Counted from the stretch's first letter, positions 8,362-18,267 are shown. The stretch is DNA of 64,000 bases from Proteobacteria bacterium UBA6503 (GCA_002436405.1 DJLZ01000001.1:124713-188712); one strand, 5' to 3'. Notes: generated from the sequence alone by a model not told the origin. A program made the numbers and translations.

Positions 8362-10281
8362 CTAGCGTCGACCGAAGAGTTTTTCGATATCATTACGGCT
8401 AAGCTTCACGTAGGTAGGGCGGCCGTGGTTGCACTGGGCCGAGTTTGGGGTTTGCTCCATCTGGCGCAAAATGGCGTTCATCTCATCAATCGACAAACGC
8501 TTACCCGCACGAATACTACCGTGGCAGGCCATGGTTGATAGGGTTTCTTCAAGCTGGCTTTGCAGCGTCACACCCTTTTTAAGTTCGTGTAGGTCTTCAA
8601 CCAAGTCATTCAGCAAAGTTTTGCAGTTCATTTGCCCCAGCAGTGCGGGTGTAGCACGCACTGCAATGGCAGCAGGGCCAAATTGCTCAACCTCTAAGCC
8701 AAATACGGCAAGCTCTTCAGCGTGGTCAGCCACCAAGGCCGCATCTGATTTTGTAAGTTCCACCACATCAGGAATCAGCAAAGGTTGACGCTCAACCTGT
8801 GCTTCGTGAATTTGTTTTTTCAAGCGCTCGTATACCAAACGCTCATGGGCGGCGTGTTGGTCGACCATAATCATACCGTCTTCAGTTTGAGCCACAATGT
8901 AAGTGGTATGTAGCTGTGCCACAGCTGCGCCCAAGGGGTGTTCGTTATAGGCTTCTGTTGAGGCCTGTGAGGCCTGCTGAGTGTAATCAGCTTGACCAAG
9001 GGCCGATGGTTGAGAACCTAAGTCAAAACCGCTAGAGCGGCCGTATTGAGGCATCTGAGCCTCACTCACCTGCCCTGCGTAGCTTGATGACTCAGAATAT
9101 GAACCTAAGGGCATACCTGAATGTGAGCCCGAATGCGTACCGCGGCTGCCAAATTGCGCTTCAATTTGGTGGCCTGCCAACGGCTGGTTATTGGTTTGGA
9201 ACATACGTAGTGCCTGGGTACGGCCTGTATCACTTACGTCTTGGCTGTGAGCTTCAAGCGAGCGGCGCACACCTCCACGCACAAGGGCAAAAACATCATT
9301 ACTGTTTTTAAAACGCACTTCAGCTTTTGCCGGGTGTACGTTCACATCAACCTCACGATGCGGAATATCAAGGAATAGTACGCCAGCCGGATGACGGTTA
9401 TGAGCAAGCAAATCGTGATATGCATATTTAAAAGCGGCCAGTAGCGTACGGTCTTTCACCGGGCGGTTGTTCACAAACAAGTATTGGCGCCGTGCGGTCG
9501 ACATATTGTAAGTCGGCAGCCCCACAAAACCTTTAATGCGTAGGTCGCCACGCTCGGTATCAATGGTAATGGCGTTTGAAATAAAGTCGCGGCCCATAAA
9601 GTCAGTCAGGCGTGGCAGGGTGTCTTCAAGCAGCTCCCCTTGGGCGGCATCAAAGTTAAGGGTTTCATTACCATCCATAATCAACTTAAACGAAACATAA
9701 GGGTGGGCCATAGCAAGACGCACGACAGTATCGCTAATATGCTCAGACTCTGTGCGGCCTGACTTTAAAAACTTACGGCGTGCGGGGGTGTTAAAAAACA
9801 AATCGTCCACAGTTACGGTTGTGCCTACAGGGTGTGCGGCAGGTTTTACGGTCACGTTTTTACCGCCGTTGGTGCTAATTTCCCAAGCTTCGTCAGCTTC
9901 GGGAATACGACTGGTAATATTGAAGTGCGAAACCGAGGCAATAGAAGGCAATGCCTCACCACGGAAACCAAGTGACGCGATTGAGAACAAGTCTTCGGTA
10001 GTTTTAATTTTTGACGTCGCATGGCGAGATAGTGCAAGCTCTAGCTGTTCACGTTCAATACCGCAGCCATCATCACGCACCTGAATACGTTCTTGGCCAG
10101 CGTCATCAATAATCACAGTAATATTATTGGCACCTGCATCAATGGCATTTTCAACCAGCTCTTTAACGACTGAGGCTGGACGTTCAACCACCTCACCCGC
10201 CGCAATTTGGTTGGCAAGATTATCGTCCAGCAGGGTAATTACTGGGCGTTTTTCTGGGTGGTTTGAAACTTTACGAGTCAT
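8362..10281 (-). CDS. mutL: DNA mismatch repair protein MutL
   Basis: MutL couples mismatch recognition by MutS to strand incision. It has 639 residues. The N-terminal GHKL ATPase shows ELVENAIDAGA, DDGCGIEREQ and RGEALPSIASV; a low-complexity linker spans about 340-440, and the C-terminal dimerisation domain carries DQHAAHERLVYE, an intact DQHA-x2-E-x4-E metal-binding endonuclease motif. This is therefore the nicking type of MutL used in bacteria without MutH. The open frame begins with TTG 10284, but the adjacent ATG 10281 is the more likely start. pgi ends 10 bases upstream, so the two are probably co-transcribed. Confidence 0.96.
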   Translation of the reverse strand: MTRKVSNHPEKRPVITLLDDNLANQIAAGEVVERPASVVKELVENAIDAGANNITVIIDDAGQERIQVRDDGCGIEREQLELALSRHATSKIKTTEDLFSIASLGFRGEALPSIASVSHFNITSRIPEADEAWEISTNGGKNVTVKPAAHPVGTTVTVDDLFFNTPARRKFLKSGRTESEHISDTVVRLAMAHPYVSFKLIMDGNETLNFDAAQGELLEDTLPRLTDFMGRDFISNAITIDTERGDLRIKGFVGLPTYNMSTARRQYLFVNNRPVKDRTLLAAFKYAYHDLLAHNRHPAGVLFLDIPHREVDVNVHPAKAEVRFKNSNDVFALVRGGVRRSLEAHSQDVSDTGRTQALRMFQTNNQPLAGHQIEAQFGSRGTHSGSHSGMPLGSYSESSSYAGQVSEAQMPQYGRSSGFDLGSQPSALGQADYTQQASQASTEAYNEHPLGAAVAQLHTTYIVAQTEDGMIMVDQHAAHERLVYERLKKQIHEAQVERQPLLIPDVVELTKSDAALVADHAEELAVFGLEVEQFGPAAIAVRATPALLGQMNCKTLLNDLVEDLHELKKGVTLQSQLEETLSTMACHGSIRAGKRLSIDEMNAILRQMEQTPNSAQCNHGRPTYVKLSRNDIEKLFGRR

Positions 10282-10294
10282 CAATCTAGGGCCT

Positions 10295-11557
10295 TTAGGC
10301 TTTTAAAAGTTCAGTTGTGCGGCGCTTACTGTCTTCAACAGCGGGTTGGTCAAACGGGTCGACGCGCCACATAATACCTGCCACAACGGTGGTCAGCATC
10401 ATGTGCATCAGCAGTGCGCCAAAGCTGTAGTTACTGCGGTCTTCAAGGGTAATCATACGTACAGGGCGGCCACCAGCAGCAAGCGAAGCTGCTGTTGCAT
10501 GGGCTTGGGCTTGTAGCAAACGGCCAGCGCTTAGGCCATTAAGCTCAGGCTTACTGGCAAGGCTTGCCATGGTGCCTGAAAGAATACGGGTTTGCGCACG
10601 TTTTTCAGCAAAGGTGACGAACGTGTAAAGCTTATCGTTCGGACCATCAGCGTAAAGCTGCAGCTGCGAGTGTTGGTCGGTTGAGCCCACAGCCTTAATC
10701 GGCGTAGTACCTCGGCTATCTTTACCAAGTGACTCTGCCCAAATTTGCGCCCACCAATCGGCAAGTAAGCTTAGCTGTTGGCCGTAGGGCATCAACACTT
10801 CGCTGCGGTAACCTTCACGCAGGGCTTGGTTTGCCCCAAGCGCATGGACTGTCGCTAGGCTTTTTGAAGGGTTGTGGCAAAACTCAGAAAGTACGTGCTG
10901 GGCACCTTTACGCAGTTGGCGGCCATCAATGCCGGCAATCACACCTGGCAATAGACCCACGTTTGAAAATACTGAATAACGCCCACCAATTTTAGGATCA
11001 TGGCGCAACAGGTGCCCGCCTTGGCCTTGAACAAGCTGGGCAAGCGGCGTCATGCTACTTTCGGTCACAGCCCAAGCACGGCCACGGGCGCTAACGTCAT
11101 GCGCGCGGAAAGCATCAAGAATAAGACCTGTTACAAGCAACGTTTCGATCGTGCCACCTGATTTTGAAATTGCCAGAATGCCTGTATCTTTTAACGGCAA
11201 GTCGCGGCACAAAGTGTCGATCACCACAGGGTCAGGGTTATTGATAAAGTGTAGCGTTGGCTTGGTACCCTTTGCAGGGCTTGAAAAACCAGACAGCACC
11301 ATACCGCCAAGTGACGAGCCACCCATGCCGACAACAATCAGGTGTTGGAATTTATTACGGGCGTTTTGCACCCAGTCTTCAATATGCACCAAATCATCGT
11401 GCTGGCGCACCACGCTAAATGCTGGGAAGGCCCCTTCGGTAATTTGCTCGGCAAACATTTCGATATTCCCCTTATGCACAGCCAAGTGCTCGGCGAGTTC
11501 TTTCTCGCTTGTTTTAAGGGTTTTTAGCATTTCAGTTTGGTCTAACTGGTACGGCAT
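10295..11557 (-). CDS. pgi: Glucose-6-phosphate isomerase
   Basis: Interconverts glucose 6-phosphate and fructose 6-phosphate. It has 420 residues, clearly shorter than the 549-residue E. coli form, with a compact SIS core. VVGMGGSSLGGMVLSG and ILAISKSGGTIETL are the sugar-phosphate loops, and the VGSTDQHSQLQLYADG segment is typical of the family. ATG 11557 begins MPYQLDQ. It precedes mutL by 10 bases. A terminator at 11584-11614 ends the upstream GGDEF-EAL gene, so pgi should have its own promoter or depend on read-through. Confidence 0.93.
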   Translation of the reverse strand: MPYQLDQTEMLKTLKTSEKELAEHLAVHKGNIEMFAEQITEGAFPAFSVVRQHDDLVHIEDWVQNARNKFQHLIVVGMGGSSLGGMVLSGFSSPAKGTKPTLHFINNPDPVVIDTLCRDLPLKDTGILAISKSGGTIETLLVTGLILDAFRAHDVSARGRAWAVTESSMTPLAQLVQGQGGHLLRHDPKIGGRYSVFSNVGLLPGVIAGIDGRQLRKGAQHVLSEFCHNPSKSLATVHALGANQALREGYRSEVLMPYGQQLSLLADWWAQIWAESLGKDSRGTTPIKAVGSTDQHSQLQLYADGPNDKLYTFVTFAEKRAQTRILSGTMASLASKPELNGLSAGRLLQAQAHATAASLAAGGRPVRMITLEDRSNYSFGALLMHMMLTTVVAGIMWRVDPFDQPAVEDSKRRTTELLKA

Positions 11558-11583
11558 GGAGCGGGGCTTTCTATGGTGTTGGC

Positions 11584-11614
11584 CACAAAAAAAGTGGCAT
11601 AAATCTATGCCACT
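11584..11614 (-). terminator. Terminator of the GGDEF-EAL gene
   Basis: On the minus strand AGTGGCATA and TATGCCACT form a nine-base-pair stem with a four-base loop (11593-11614), followed by seven T residues. Confidence 0.85.
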
Positions 11615-11633
11615 AACCTACCTTTTTAGGGGG

Positions 11634-14177
11634 CTAATCGTCAAGCAATTCAGGGGCTGGGCGTCCGAAATGGTAACCTTGGCCGTAATCGATACCAATT
11701 TCACGGATATGGTCTTCAACGTCTTGGTCCTCAACCATTTCGGCAATGGTTTGAATGTTCATCCCCTTTGCAACGTCGTTCAAGGCTTTGACGAAAACCT
11801 GGTCTTCAACGTTTTGGTGAATTTGTTTAATGAATGAGCCATCAATCTTCACGTAGTCAATATCCAAGTGGCGCACGTAGTTGAATGATGAGTAACCCAC
11901 ACCAAAGTCATCCAGCGCAAGTTTACAGCCAATCTTTTTAAGTTCGCGGATGGCACGCTGTGCACGGCCAATATCTTTAAGGGCGGCGGTTTCAGTAATT
12001 TCAAAAATCACGCGGCCTTCAGGCAGGCGTGCATGCTGAACAAGTGCACGAATACGCGCCATTGTTTCTTCATCATCAAAAGTAATACCTGACAAGTTAA
12101 TCGCTAGTGAAAGGTCACGGCCAGCGGCGTGTTGCGCTTTCATAAACTTAAGGGCTTTGCGGCAAATAAATTCATCAATACGGTGAATCAGGCCAAAATC
12201 TTCTGCCGTTTCAATAAAGTGCGCAGGCATAACAATGTTGCCTTCATCGTCAAGCATACGGCACAATACTTCGTAGTGCTTAATCTTGCGTTCACCTTTG
12301 GTTTGCAGCGGTACAATCGGCTGGAAGAACAAGTTCACACGGTCTTCTTCCAAGCAGCGGATAATAAAGTCAACAACCTCTAGACGCTTTGACATGCCAT
12401 GGTCACGCACGTGGGTCTCGTCAAAGATGTACCAACGGTTACGGCCATCAGCCTTGGCACGGTACATGGCAATATCAGCCTTAGAAAGAAGTTCGCCACT
12501 TGCAACACCCTGGGTTGGGAACATCACAATACCCACACTGGCGGTCAGGGCAATTTCGTGGTCGGCATGCACAAACGGTGCAGACCCCATGCGCTCAAGC
12601 AGTTCAGCAGCGGCGTCAGTTACGTCACTTTCGGCAACATTCGTGAAAATAATCGCAAATTCATCACCGCCTAGGCGTGAAATTACGTGGTCGGCGCTAA
12701 TACTTTCACGCAGAACATGCGCCACGTGCACAAGCATGTTATCGCCTGCATCGTGGCCAAAGGTATCGTTTACGTATTTAAAGCGGTCAAGGTCAATCAG
12801 CATAACGGCGCCCTTACTCTTGTGGCGACGCACATCACGCACGGCACGAGCAAGCTCATCGTAAAAACGGCCACGGTTATAAAGGCCGGTTAGCATGTCG
12901 TTATTCGCCATGTAGTACAGCTGATCTTGGCTGGCTTTTTCAGATGAAATGTCCTTTGCAACACCACGGTAGCCAATAAACTGTTTTTCATCATCAAACA
13001 TTGGCACACCTGAAACTGACCAACACACACGCATGCCTTGCTGGTCTAGACCCCAGTATTCAAAGTCATTAAATGGTTCGTGGCGGGCAAATAGGGTTTT
13101 AAAGTCTTCTTTAACTTTTTGACGGTCTTCAGGCAGGAAACATGCCGTAAAACCTGCACCAGCCTGCACACTTAGGCCACTGCGGCTACGCCCTTGCGAA
13201 ACGTAAGTCACAACCATGTCGGTGTTTACTTCCCAAATCCAATCCGAGAAGCTATCAGCAAGGTCTTTAAAGCGTTGTTCTGAATGGCGGATGGTTTCTT
13301 CTGCCTTTAGGCGTGCTGTAATATCTTCAAAGTTCAACGCAACGTCTTCACCTGAGGGCAGCACTTGGTATTTCAGCCATTTTGCGGCTTGGTTTGGCCC
13401 TTTACCGCTAAAAATCTCAATCTCGCCTGCGTGTGGCTGGCCGTCTTTTAGGCAAGACTCAATAAGGGTTTTAATCTTGTTACCATCACCAATAGCAAGC
13501 ACCTTACCAAGCCCCTTACCCGCAATAGCAGGTAGCTTTTTACCGCCAAAAAAGTGGCTTAGAGCAGCAGGGTTAGCGTAGGTTAGCTTACTTTTATCAA
13601 GGTCAAGCTTAGGGGGTTTGCCTGTGGTTTCAGGCGTTACAAAAAAGATAGCGTCTGACTGCACGTCTGACATTTTGCGTAAGCGAGACTCTGACTGGCG
13701 CAGCGCTGTTTGCAAACCAAAGTGCTGATAAGCCCCCACAAAAACACCCACAAGGGTTTTATCGTCAAGGATGTTACGGCTAATAAAGTATGGGGCTTCA
13801 AGGTCACGCAGGCGCATTTCAAGCTTGTGGCCAACCTCGTTAATAATAACGGTTGGGCCATTACCTTGGGCAACCACTTGTTGGTAAACCTCATCGCACT
13901 GGATGCTTTTAAGGTCAATATCAATAAAAATAAGGTTATAAGCGCTATCGTCTTTTAGGTTTTTATGGATAGCTTGCTTTGTATCCGCCACATGGATGAT
14001 ATTTTTCTTGGGCACACCCTCATGCTTGGTGAAGTACGAGACAATAGCCTCGAACGTCGTCTTATCAGACGATATCACCAAAATCGGATTTTTTTTAATA
14101 TCAGGGATTTTCAAAGCCCAAGTTACCCCAGTGGTTTCAACCCCCGAAACACACATGTTGTTTATGGAAGGTTGCAC
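11634..14177 (-). CDS. Receiver-like/PAS/GGDEF/EAL cyclic-di-GMP protein
   Basis: 847-residue putative diguanylate cyclase/phosphodiesterase. An N-terminal receiver-like domain (about 30-150) is followed by two PAS-like segments (about 170-295 and 300-420), a GGDEF domain with intact SRLGGDEFAIIF, and an EAL domain with YEVLCRM in place of EAL, plus LAINLSG, FEITETAAL, DDFGVGYSSF, KIDGSFI and GQGYHFGRP. No RxxD inhibitory site is seen before GGDEF. Both activities are possible. The frame starts with GTG 14177; ATG 14156 is an alternative. It is adjacent to a second GGDEF gene and close to flagellar genes, so a motility role is plausible. Confidence 0.92.
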   Translation of the reverse strand: MQPSINNMCVSGVETTGVTWALKIPDIKKNPILVISSDKTTFEAIVSYFTKHEGVPKKNIIHVADTKQAIHKNLKDDSAYNLIFIDIDLKSIQCDEVYQQVVAQGNGPTVIINEVGHKLEMRLRDLEAPYFISRNILDDKTLVGVFVGAYQHFGLQTALRQSESRLRKMSDVQSDAIFFVTPETTGKPPKLDLDKSKLTYANPAALSHFFGGKKLPAIAGKGLGKVLAIGDGNKIKTLIESCLKDGQPHAGEIEIFSGKGPNQAAKWLKYQVLPSGEDVALNFEDITARLKAEETIRHSEQRFKDLADSFSDWIWEVNTDMVVTYVSQGRSRSGLSVQAGAGFTACFLPEDRQKVKEDFKTLFARHEPFNDFEYWGLDQQGMRVCWSVSGVPMFDDEKQFIGYRGVAKDISSEKASQDQLYYMANNDMLTGLYNRGRFYDELARAVRDVRRHKSKGAVMLIDLDRFKYVNDTFGHDAGDNMLVHVAHVLRESISADHVISRLGGDEFAIIFTNVAESDVTDAAAELLERMGSAPFVHADHEIALTASVGIVMFPTQGVASGELLSKADIAMYRAKADGRNRWYIFDETHVRDHGMSKRLEVVDFIIRCLEEDRVNLFFQPIVPLQTKGERKIKHYEVLCRMLDDEGNIVMPAHFIETAEDFGLIHRIDEFICRKALKFMKAQHAAGRDLSLAINLSGITFDDEETMARIRALVQHARLPEGRVIFEITETAALKDIGRAQRAIRELKKIGCKLALDDFGVGYSSFNYVRHLDIDYVKIDGSFIKQIHQNVEDQVFVKALNDVAKGMNIQTIAEMVEDQDVEDHIREIGIDYGQGYHFGRPAPELLDD

Positions 14178-14215
14178 AAATTTTTATTGTTATTCTTAAA
14201 CGAACCTTCGTATGG

Positions 14216-14935
14216 CTATTTAACGATGCAGTTTGGCCCTTTTGCACGGGCTTCTGAAAGTTTTTGGTCCATAACGTAAAGTAGGCCAGCCATATCCTCA
14301 ACAGCAGGGTCACGGCTTTCAATAATGCCGCCACTCATGGTCATGTGTACTTGGCCAACTGAAGTTTCGTATGATTTATCAACCTCTTTGCGGATACGCT
14401 CAGCAAGTTGCAAAGCGCCCTTAGCCTCAGTTTCAGGCAGCAGCACCATAAAGGTGTGGTCTGACGTACGGCCTGGTGAGTCACTATCGCGGATGTATTT
14501 ACGTACAACGCGCGCAGCCTCGCCCACAAGAAGGTTGTGGTCAGCATAGCCGATAGGTTGATCAGTTTTAAAGGTATCCAGCTCAAACGCAATCACAGCA
14601 AAGTGTGTGTCGTAGCGTTTGGCACGGTAAAGCTCTTTTTCGACAAGGTGGAAAATGTAACGACGTGAGAACATTTGCGTCACTTCGTCGTAGGCCATCA
14701 AGTCGCGTAGGTATTTAACGGCAGTCTCAAGCGCTTTACCTGAACGCTCAAGCGTTGTGATAAGGTCAGCGATTTTTGACATTTCTTCACGAGAAACAGT
14801 GTAAGCCCCGTCGTTTAGGGTAAGGCGAACCTTATTGGTTTTGACGCGTTTAATAAACGATTCAGCCTCTTCTAGTGAAGATTCAATATCGCGAATCGTA
14901 CGAATGTCGTGCAAAATACCGGGAGCTTGTGACAT
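14216..14935 (-). CDS. Degenerate GGDEF-domain protein
   Basis: 239 residues. A helical N-terminus (about 1-85) precedes a GGDEF-fold domain recognisable from YDEVTQMFSRRYIFHLVEKE, the counterpart of the usual DxLTGLxNRR motif, and from MSGGIIES. Where GGDEF should stand the protein reads RTSDHTFMVLLPE, so the catalytic and metal-binding residues are lost. It is unlikely to make cyclic-di-GMP; a receptor or scaffold role is inference. The start ATG 14935 is preceded by GAGGAAA. It lies just upstream of the GGDEF-EAL gene on the same strand, 38 bases apart. Confidence 0.85.
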   Translation of the reverse strand: MSQAPGILHDIRTIRDIESSLEEAESFIKRVKTNKVRLTLNDGAYTVSREEMSKIADLITTLERSGKALETAVKYLRDLMAYDEVTQMFSRRYIFHLVEKELYRAKRYDTHFAVIAFELDTFKTDQPIGYADHNLLVGEAARVVRKYIRDSDSPGRTSDHTFMVLLPETEAKGALQLAERIRKEVDKSYETSVGQVHMTMSGGIIESRDPAVEDMAGLLYVMDQKLSEARAKGPNCIVK

Positions 14936-15334
14936 TAATTTTCCTCGTAAAACGTTAATAACTGGCTGTATTCAAACAGGTTAGCCCTGCCCTTTTTATG
15001 TATACAGACCTTTAAATTGTCGGGTTTTTCAAAACCGTTTGCAAGACAATTCCCACGCTTTTAAAAGACTTGCGCCCCCACTGGGGCATACATGCCACAT
15101 ATTTGGTATTTTAATCACAACTAAATCGGTTGCATCATCAGGCCAATCACCACCCTGCTTAGGCTTTTTATATAAAATCTTGTCAGGCGCACGTTAAAGC
15201 CACCCGCTCCAAAACCCTTACTCACCATAGTATTTAGAATTGTCTTATAAAAAAGATGTGTCCTTCAAACAAAAGTTGGCACGGTACATGCAACACTAAC
15301 CGTGAACAACCTTTTGGGAGAGAGGATTGAAACC
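14936..15334. other. Intergenic region upstream of flgF
   Basis: About 400 bases between the divergent degenerate-GGDEF gene and flgF. It contains the sigma-54 promoter at 15277-15292; nothing else was recognised. Confidence 0.6.
15277..15292 (+). promoter_or_regulatory. Sigma-54 promoter of the flgF operon
   Basis: TGGCACG-GTAC-ATGCA fits the -24/-12 layout, with ATGC in place of TTGC. A site differing only in the four-base spacer lies upstream of flgB (28512-28527). The expected start is about 30 bases before the flgF ATG. Confidence 0.8.
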
Positions 15335-16066
15335 ATGAGCGGTTTATCAAGTATTTACATTATGACGTCACGTATGCAGGGCCAGCGCAAAAAGATGGAC
15401 TCTGTAGCGGTGAACGTTGCCAACGCGAACACCCCAGGCTTTAAACGCCAAGGTGTTGACTTTGAAACCATCGTAGGTGGGCGTGACAGCCGCCCTGCTG
15501 GTAACTTTGTTAAAGATCGCGGCTTCAAAACAACATTTTCACAAGGCCCTATTAATGCCACAGGCAACCCATTTGATGCAGCCATCATGGGCGACGGCTT
15601 TTTTGCTGTAGGCGGCCTAAACGGTGTGCCGAACTACACACGTGATGGTCACTTTACAATGTCACCAGATGGCACCCTTACAAACTGGGAAGGCCAACCT
15701 GTTCTAGATGACACTGGCAACGAGATTGCCGTACCCCCTAACACACGATTTGAAATTACACCCGACGGTACGATTACATCGGACGGTCAGGCCATTGCGC
15801 GACTTGGTGTTTTTCAGTTCGACGAGCTTGCCACACTAACCCGTGTAGGCGGCAACCAGTTTCAATATGACGGCCCCGCACCACAAATGGCACAGAATGT
15901 GCAAGTGATTAGTGGCGCCATTGAAAGTTCTAACGTGGACCCGGTTCTTGAGACCGTCCGAATGACTGAAGTTTCGCAAGCTTACCAAGGCGCAGCCAAT
16001 TTGGTGTCACGTATGGAAGACTTGCAATCACGTGCTATTCGCGAATTACCAAGCAGTAGCCAATAA
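15335..16066 (+). CDS. flgF: Flagellar basal-body rod protein FlgF
   Basis: Proximal rod protein, exported through the flagellar type III apparatus. It has 243 residues. The N-terminal rod motif VNVANANTPGFKRQ and the C-terminal heptad region (TEVSQAYQGAANLVSRMEDL) frame a central hook-basal-body domain. ATG 15335 was chosen over the upstream in-frame ATG 15302 because GGGAGAGAGGA directly precedes it. It is the first gene of flgF-flgG-flgA-flgH, driven by the sigma-54 promoter at 15277. Confidence 0.94.
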   Translation: MSGLSSIYIMTSRMQGQRKKMDSVAVNVANANTPGFKRQGVDFETIVGGRDSRPAGNFVKDRGFKTTFSQGPINATGNPFDAAIMGDGFFAVGGLNGVPNYTRDGHFTMSPDGTLTNWEGQPVLDDTGNEIAVPPNTRFEITPDGTITSDGQAIARLGVFQFDELATLTRVGGNQFQYDGPAPQMAQNVQVISGAIESSNVDPVLETVRMTEVSQAYQGAANLVSRMEDLQSRAIRELPSSSQ

Positions 16067-16087
16067 ATATAACGGGAGAGATAAACA

Positions 16088-16870
16088 ATGATTAATGCAC
16101 TACGCGTTGCTGCCACAGGTATGGCAGCCCAGCAGAAAAATGTGGATGTGTTGTCTAACAACATTGCCAACATTTCGACCACGTCGTTCAAACGATCAGA
16201 AGCATCGTTTACCGACCTAATGTACTCAAACCAAGTGGCCGTTGGTGCCACAACATCAGCCCAAGGTACGCTAGCACCAACTGGTTCTCAGATTGGTATG
16301 GGTGTGCGCCTAGGTTCAACATACCGTGTTCAAACACAGGGTCCTGTTGAAGAAACTGGCGATACATTCAGCATGGCGATTCAGGGTCGTGGTTTCTTTG
16401 AAATTCAACTACCAAACGGCGACCGTGCCTACACACGTGATGGTAACTTCCGTGTAAACCAGAACGGCGACATTGTTAACAAGGACGGCTACCTACTACA
16501 GCCTGCCATTAACATTCCTGAAGATGCCGTAAACATTACCATTACCCCACGTGGTCAGGTATCAGGCCTAGTGAACCAGCAAGCTGTTGATTTCGGTGAA
16601 ATTGAACTTGTGATGTTCCAGAACGAGGCCGGTCTTGAGACCCTTGGTGAAAACCTTCTTCGTGAAACTGAAGTATCAGGCGCACCTGTTATTGGCGAAC
16701 CTGGCGAAGACGGTGCAGGTACCCTACTACAAGGCTTCATTGAGCGTTCAAACGTTGACCCAGTTCAGGAGATTACTCGCCTGATTACAGCCCAACGTGC
16801 TTACGAACTTAACTCACGCGTGATCTCAACAGCTGACGAAATGATGTCTGCTGTGAACCAGATCCGATAA
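16088..16870 (+). CDS. flgG: Flagellar distal rod protein FlgG
   Basis: Distal rod subunit linking the rod to the hook. It has 260 residues, the normal size. The start MINALRVAATGMAAQQ, the rod motif LSNNIANISTTSFKRSEA, and the end VDPVQEITRLITAQRAYELNSR are textbook FlgG. It is preceded by GGGAGAG and lies 21 bases after flgF. Confidence 0.97.
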   Translation: MINALRVAATGMAAQQKNVDVLSNNIANISTTSFKRSEASFTDLMYSNQVAVGATTSAQGTLAPTGSQIGMGVRLGSTYRVQTQGPVEETGDTFSMAIQGRGFFEIQLPNGDRAYTRDGNFRVNQNGDIVNKDGYLLQPAINIPEDAVNITITPRGQVSGLVNQQAVDFGEIELVMFQNEAGLETLGENLLRETEVSGAPVIGEPGEDGAGTLLQGFIERSNVDPVQEITRLITAQRAYELNSRVISTADEMMSAVNQIR

Positions 16871-16902
16871 TAAACACGCAATAGACTGAAGGGAGATTAG
16901 TC

Positions 16903-17373
16903 ATGATTTGCAATATCGTTAAAAAAGGTATCGGGGTCGGGAGCGTTATGTTCGCATGCGCAACCGCCACCCCGGCGCTGGCCACCAACACAGTTGAAGT
17001 TCCAGTGATTAACCGCGCAATGGAAATGGGCGAGATTCTTGGCCCACAAGACCTAAGCGTTAAAACCATGGAACTTAGCCACCTACCACGTGGTGCAGTG
17101 CTTACAACCGCCGACCTACTGGGCCTAGAACTTTTGCGCAACATGCGTGCAGGCTACCCAGTACGTGCCGACCAAGTGCGCACCCCACCTGAGATGCGCC
17201 GCGGCCAAACGGTACTGATTGAGTTCAAGCTACCAGGCATCCAGCTGCAAGCCCAAGGCGAAGCCATGGAAGACGGCCACAAAGGCCAAGAAATTAAAGT
17301 GCTGAACAAAGCTTCTAACAAAGTGATTACAGCCAGCGTTGATGGTGACGGTAAAGTTACCGTAACCCAATAA
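16903..17373 (+). CDS. flgA: Flagellar P-ring assembly chaperone FlgA
   Basis: Periplasmic chaperone for FlgI P-ring assembly. It has 156 residues, short against E. coli (219) but in the range of alphaproteobacterial forms. A signal peptide ends near TATPALA (residue 27). A SAF-like domain follows (VINRAMEMGEILGPQDL), and the C-terminus has GQEIKVLNKASNKVI, the usual end of the family. ATG 16903 follows GGGAG. It is the third gene of the flgFGAH operon. Confidence 0.9.
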   Translation: MICNIVKKGIGVGSVMFACATATPALATNTVEVPVINRAMEMGEILGPQDLSVKTMELSHLPRGAVLTTADLLGLELLRNMRAGYPVRADQVRTPPEMRRGQTVLIEFKLPGIQLQAQGEAMEDGHKGQEIKVLNKASNKVITASVDGDGKVTVTQ

Positions 17374-17399
17374 CGCTTAATACTAAGGGAGAGAGAAAA

Positions 17400-18122
17400 A
17401 TGAAACTTACTAAAACACTACTTACATTCAGTGCAGCTGCCTTGTTGCTAACTGGTTGTGAAGGTTACGGCCGCCCGGCGCTTGAGCCTATGGCCCCTTC
17501 TGTAAGCCAGCAAATGCAAATGCCAGGTACGCAGCAGATTTCACAAATGAACAACATGTACATTCGCCCGCGTCCTGCAGCAGGTTCGCTATGGCAGCCA
17601 GATTCAAACCAATTCTTTAAGGACCCTCGTGCCGCACAAGTTGGTGACATTCTGACCATTGTTGTATCTGAAGCAGCAGAAGCCGCAAGCGAAGCCAACA
17701 CCGAAACAACCCACGAGAATGATACCCAAACAGGTATTAGCTCACTGTTCCGTGCAGCGGGTGAGACTATTGCACCAAAAGTAACTCAAGTACTTGATAC
17801 AAGCCGCGATAGCGAGTTCACCGGTGAAGGCACAACCGACCGTAGCGACCGCTTGCAAGCCCGTATTGCTGCTGTTGTAACAACCAAACTACCTAACGGT
17901 TACCTTGTTGTTGAAGGCCGCCGTGAGGTGCTTGTGAACTACGAAAAACAAATCCTAACCATTCAGGGTGTTGTACGTCCGGAAGATATTGCCGCGAACA
18001 ACACAATTAGCTCTGACAAAGTTGCCGAAGCCCGTATTTCATACAACGGCCAAGGCGTAGTCGATGAAGTGCAGAACCAGCCATATGGTGCTCGCTTCCT
18101 ACAGCGTTGGTTGCCATTCTAA
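17400..18122 (+). CDS. flgH: Flagellar L-ring lipoprotein FlgH
   Basis: Outer-membrane L-ring subunit. It has 240 residues, including a lipoprotein signal with lipobox LLTGC (cysteine near residue 20). GSLWQPDSNQFFKDPRAAQVGDILTI and ANNTISSDKVAEARISYNGQG are family motifs. ATG 17400 follows GGGAGAGAG. It is the last gene of the operon. FlgI, which often follows, is not present; two hairpins and a repeat region come next. Confidence 0.95.
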   Translation: MKLTKTLLTFSAAALLLTGCEGYGRPALEPMAPSVSQQMQMPGTQQISQMNNMYIRPRPAAGSLWQPDSNQFFKDPRAAQVGDILTIVVSEAAEAASEANTETTHENDTQTGISSLFRAAGETIAPKVTQVLDTSRDSEFTGEGTTDRSDRLQARIAAVVTTKLPNGYLVVEGRREVLVNYEKQILTIQGVVRPEDIAANNTISSDKVAEARISYNGQGVVDEVQNQPYGARFLQRWLPF

Positions 18123-18210
18123 GAGAGGAATACAACCATACCAAAGCGCGTGCTTGCCTACTCTCTCCCCTTTGGGTAGGCATGCGCTTCTCTCCCAATA
18201 CTCTCTAAAA

Positions 18211-18254
18211 CAAAACAGCCGTCTGTGTTCTCCCCACAGGCGGTTTGTTTTATT
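18211..18254 (+). terminator. Terminator of the flgFGAH operon
   Basis: CAAAACAGCCGTCTGTG pairs imperfectly with CACAGGCGGTTTGTTTT around a short C-rich loop, followed by TATT. Confidence 0.7.
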
Positions 18255-18267
18255 AACAATATGGTCA

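Noticed and set aside
14137..14279. Short frames across the junction of the two GGDEF genes
   Set aside because: They overlap well-supported genes and show no coding features.
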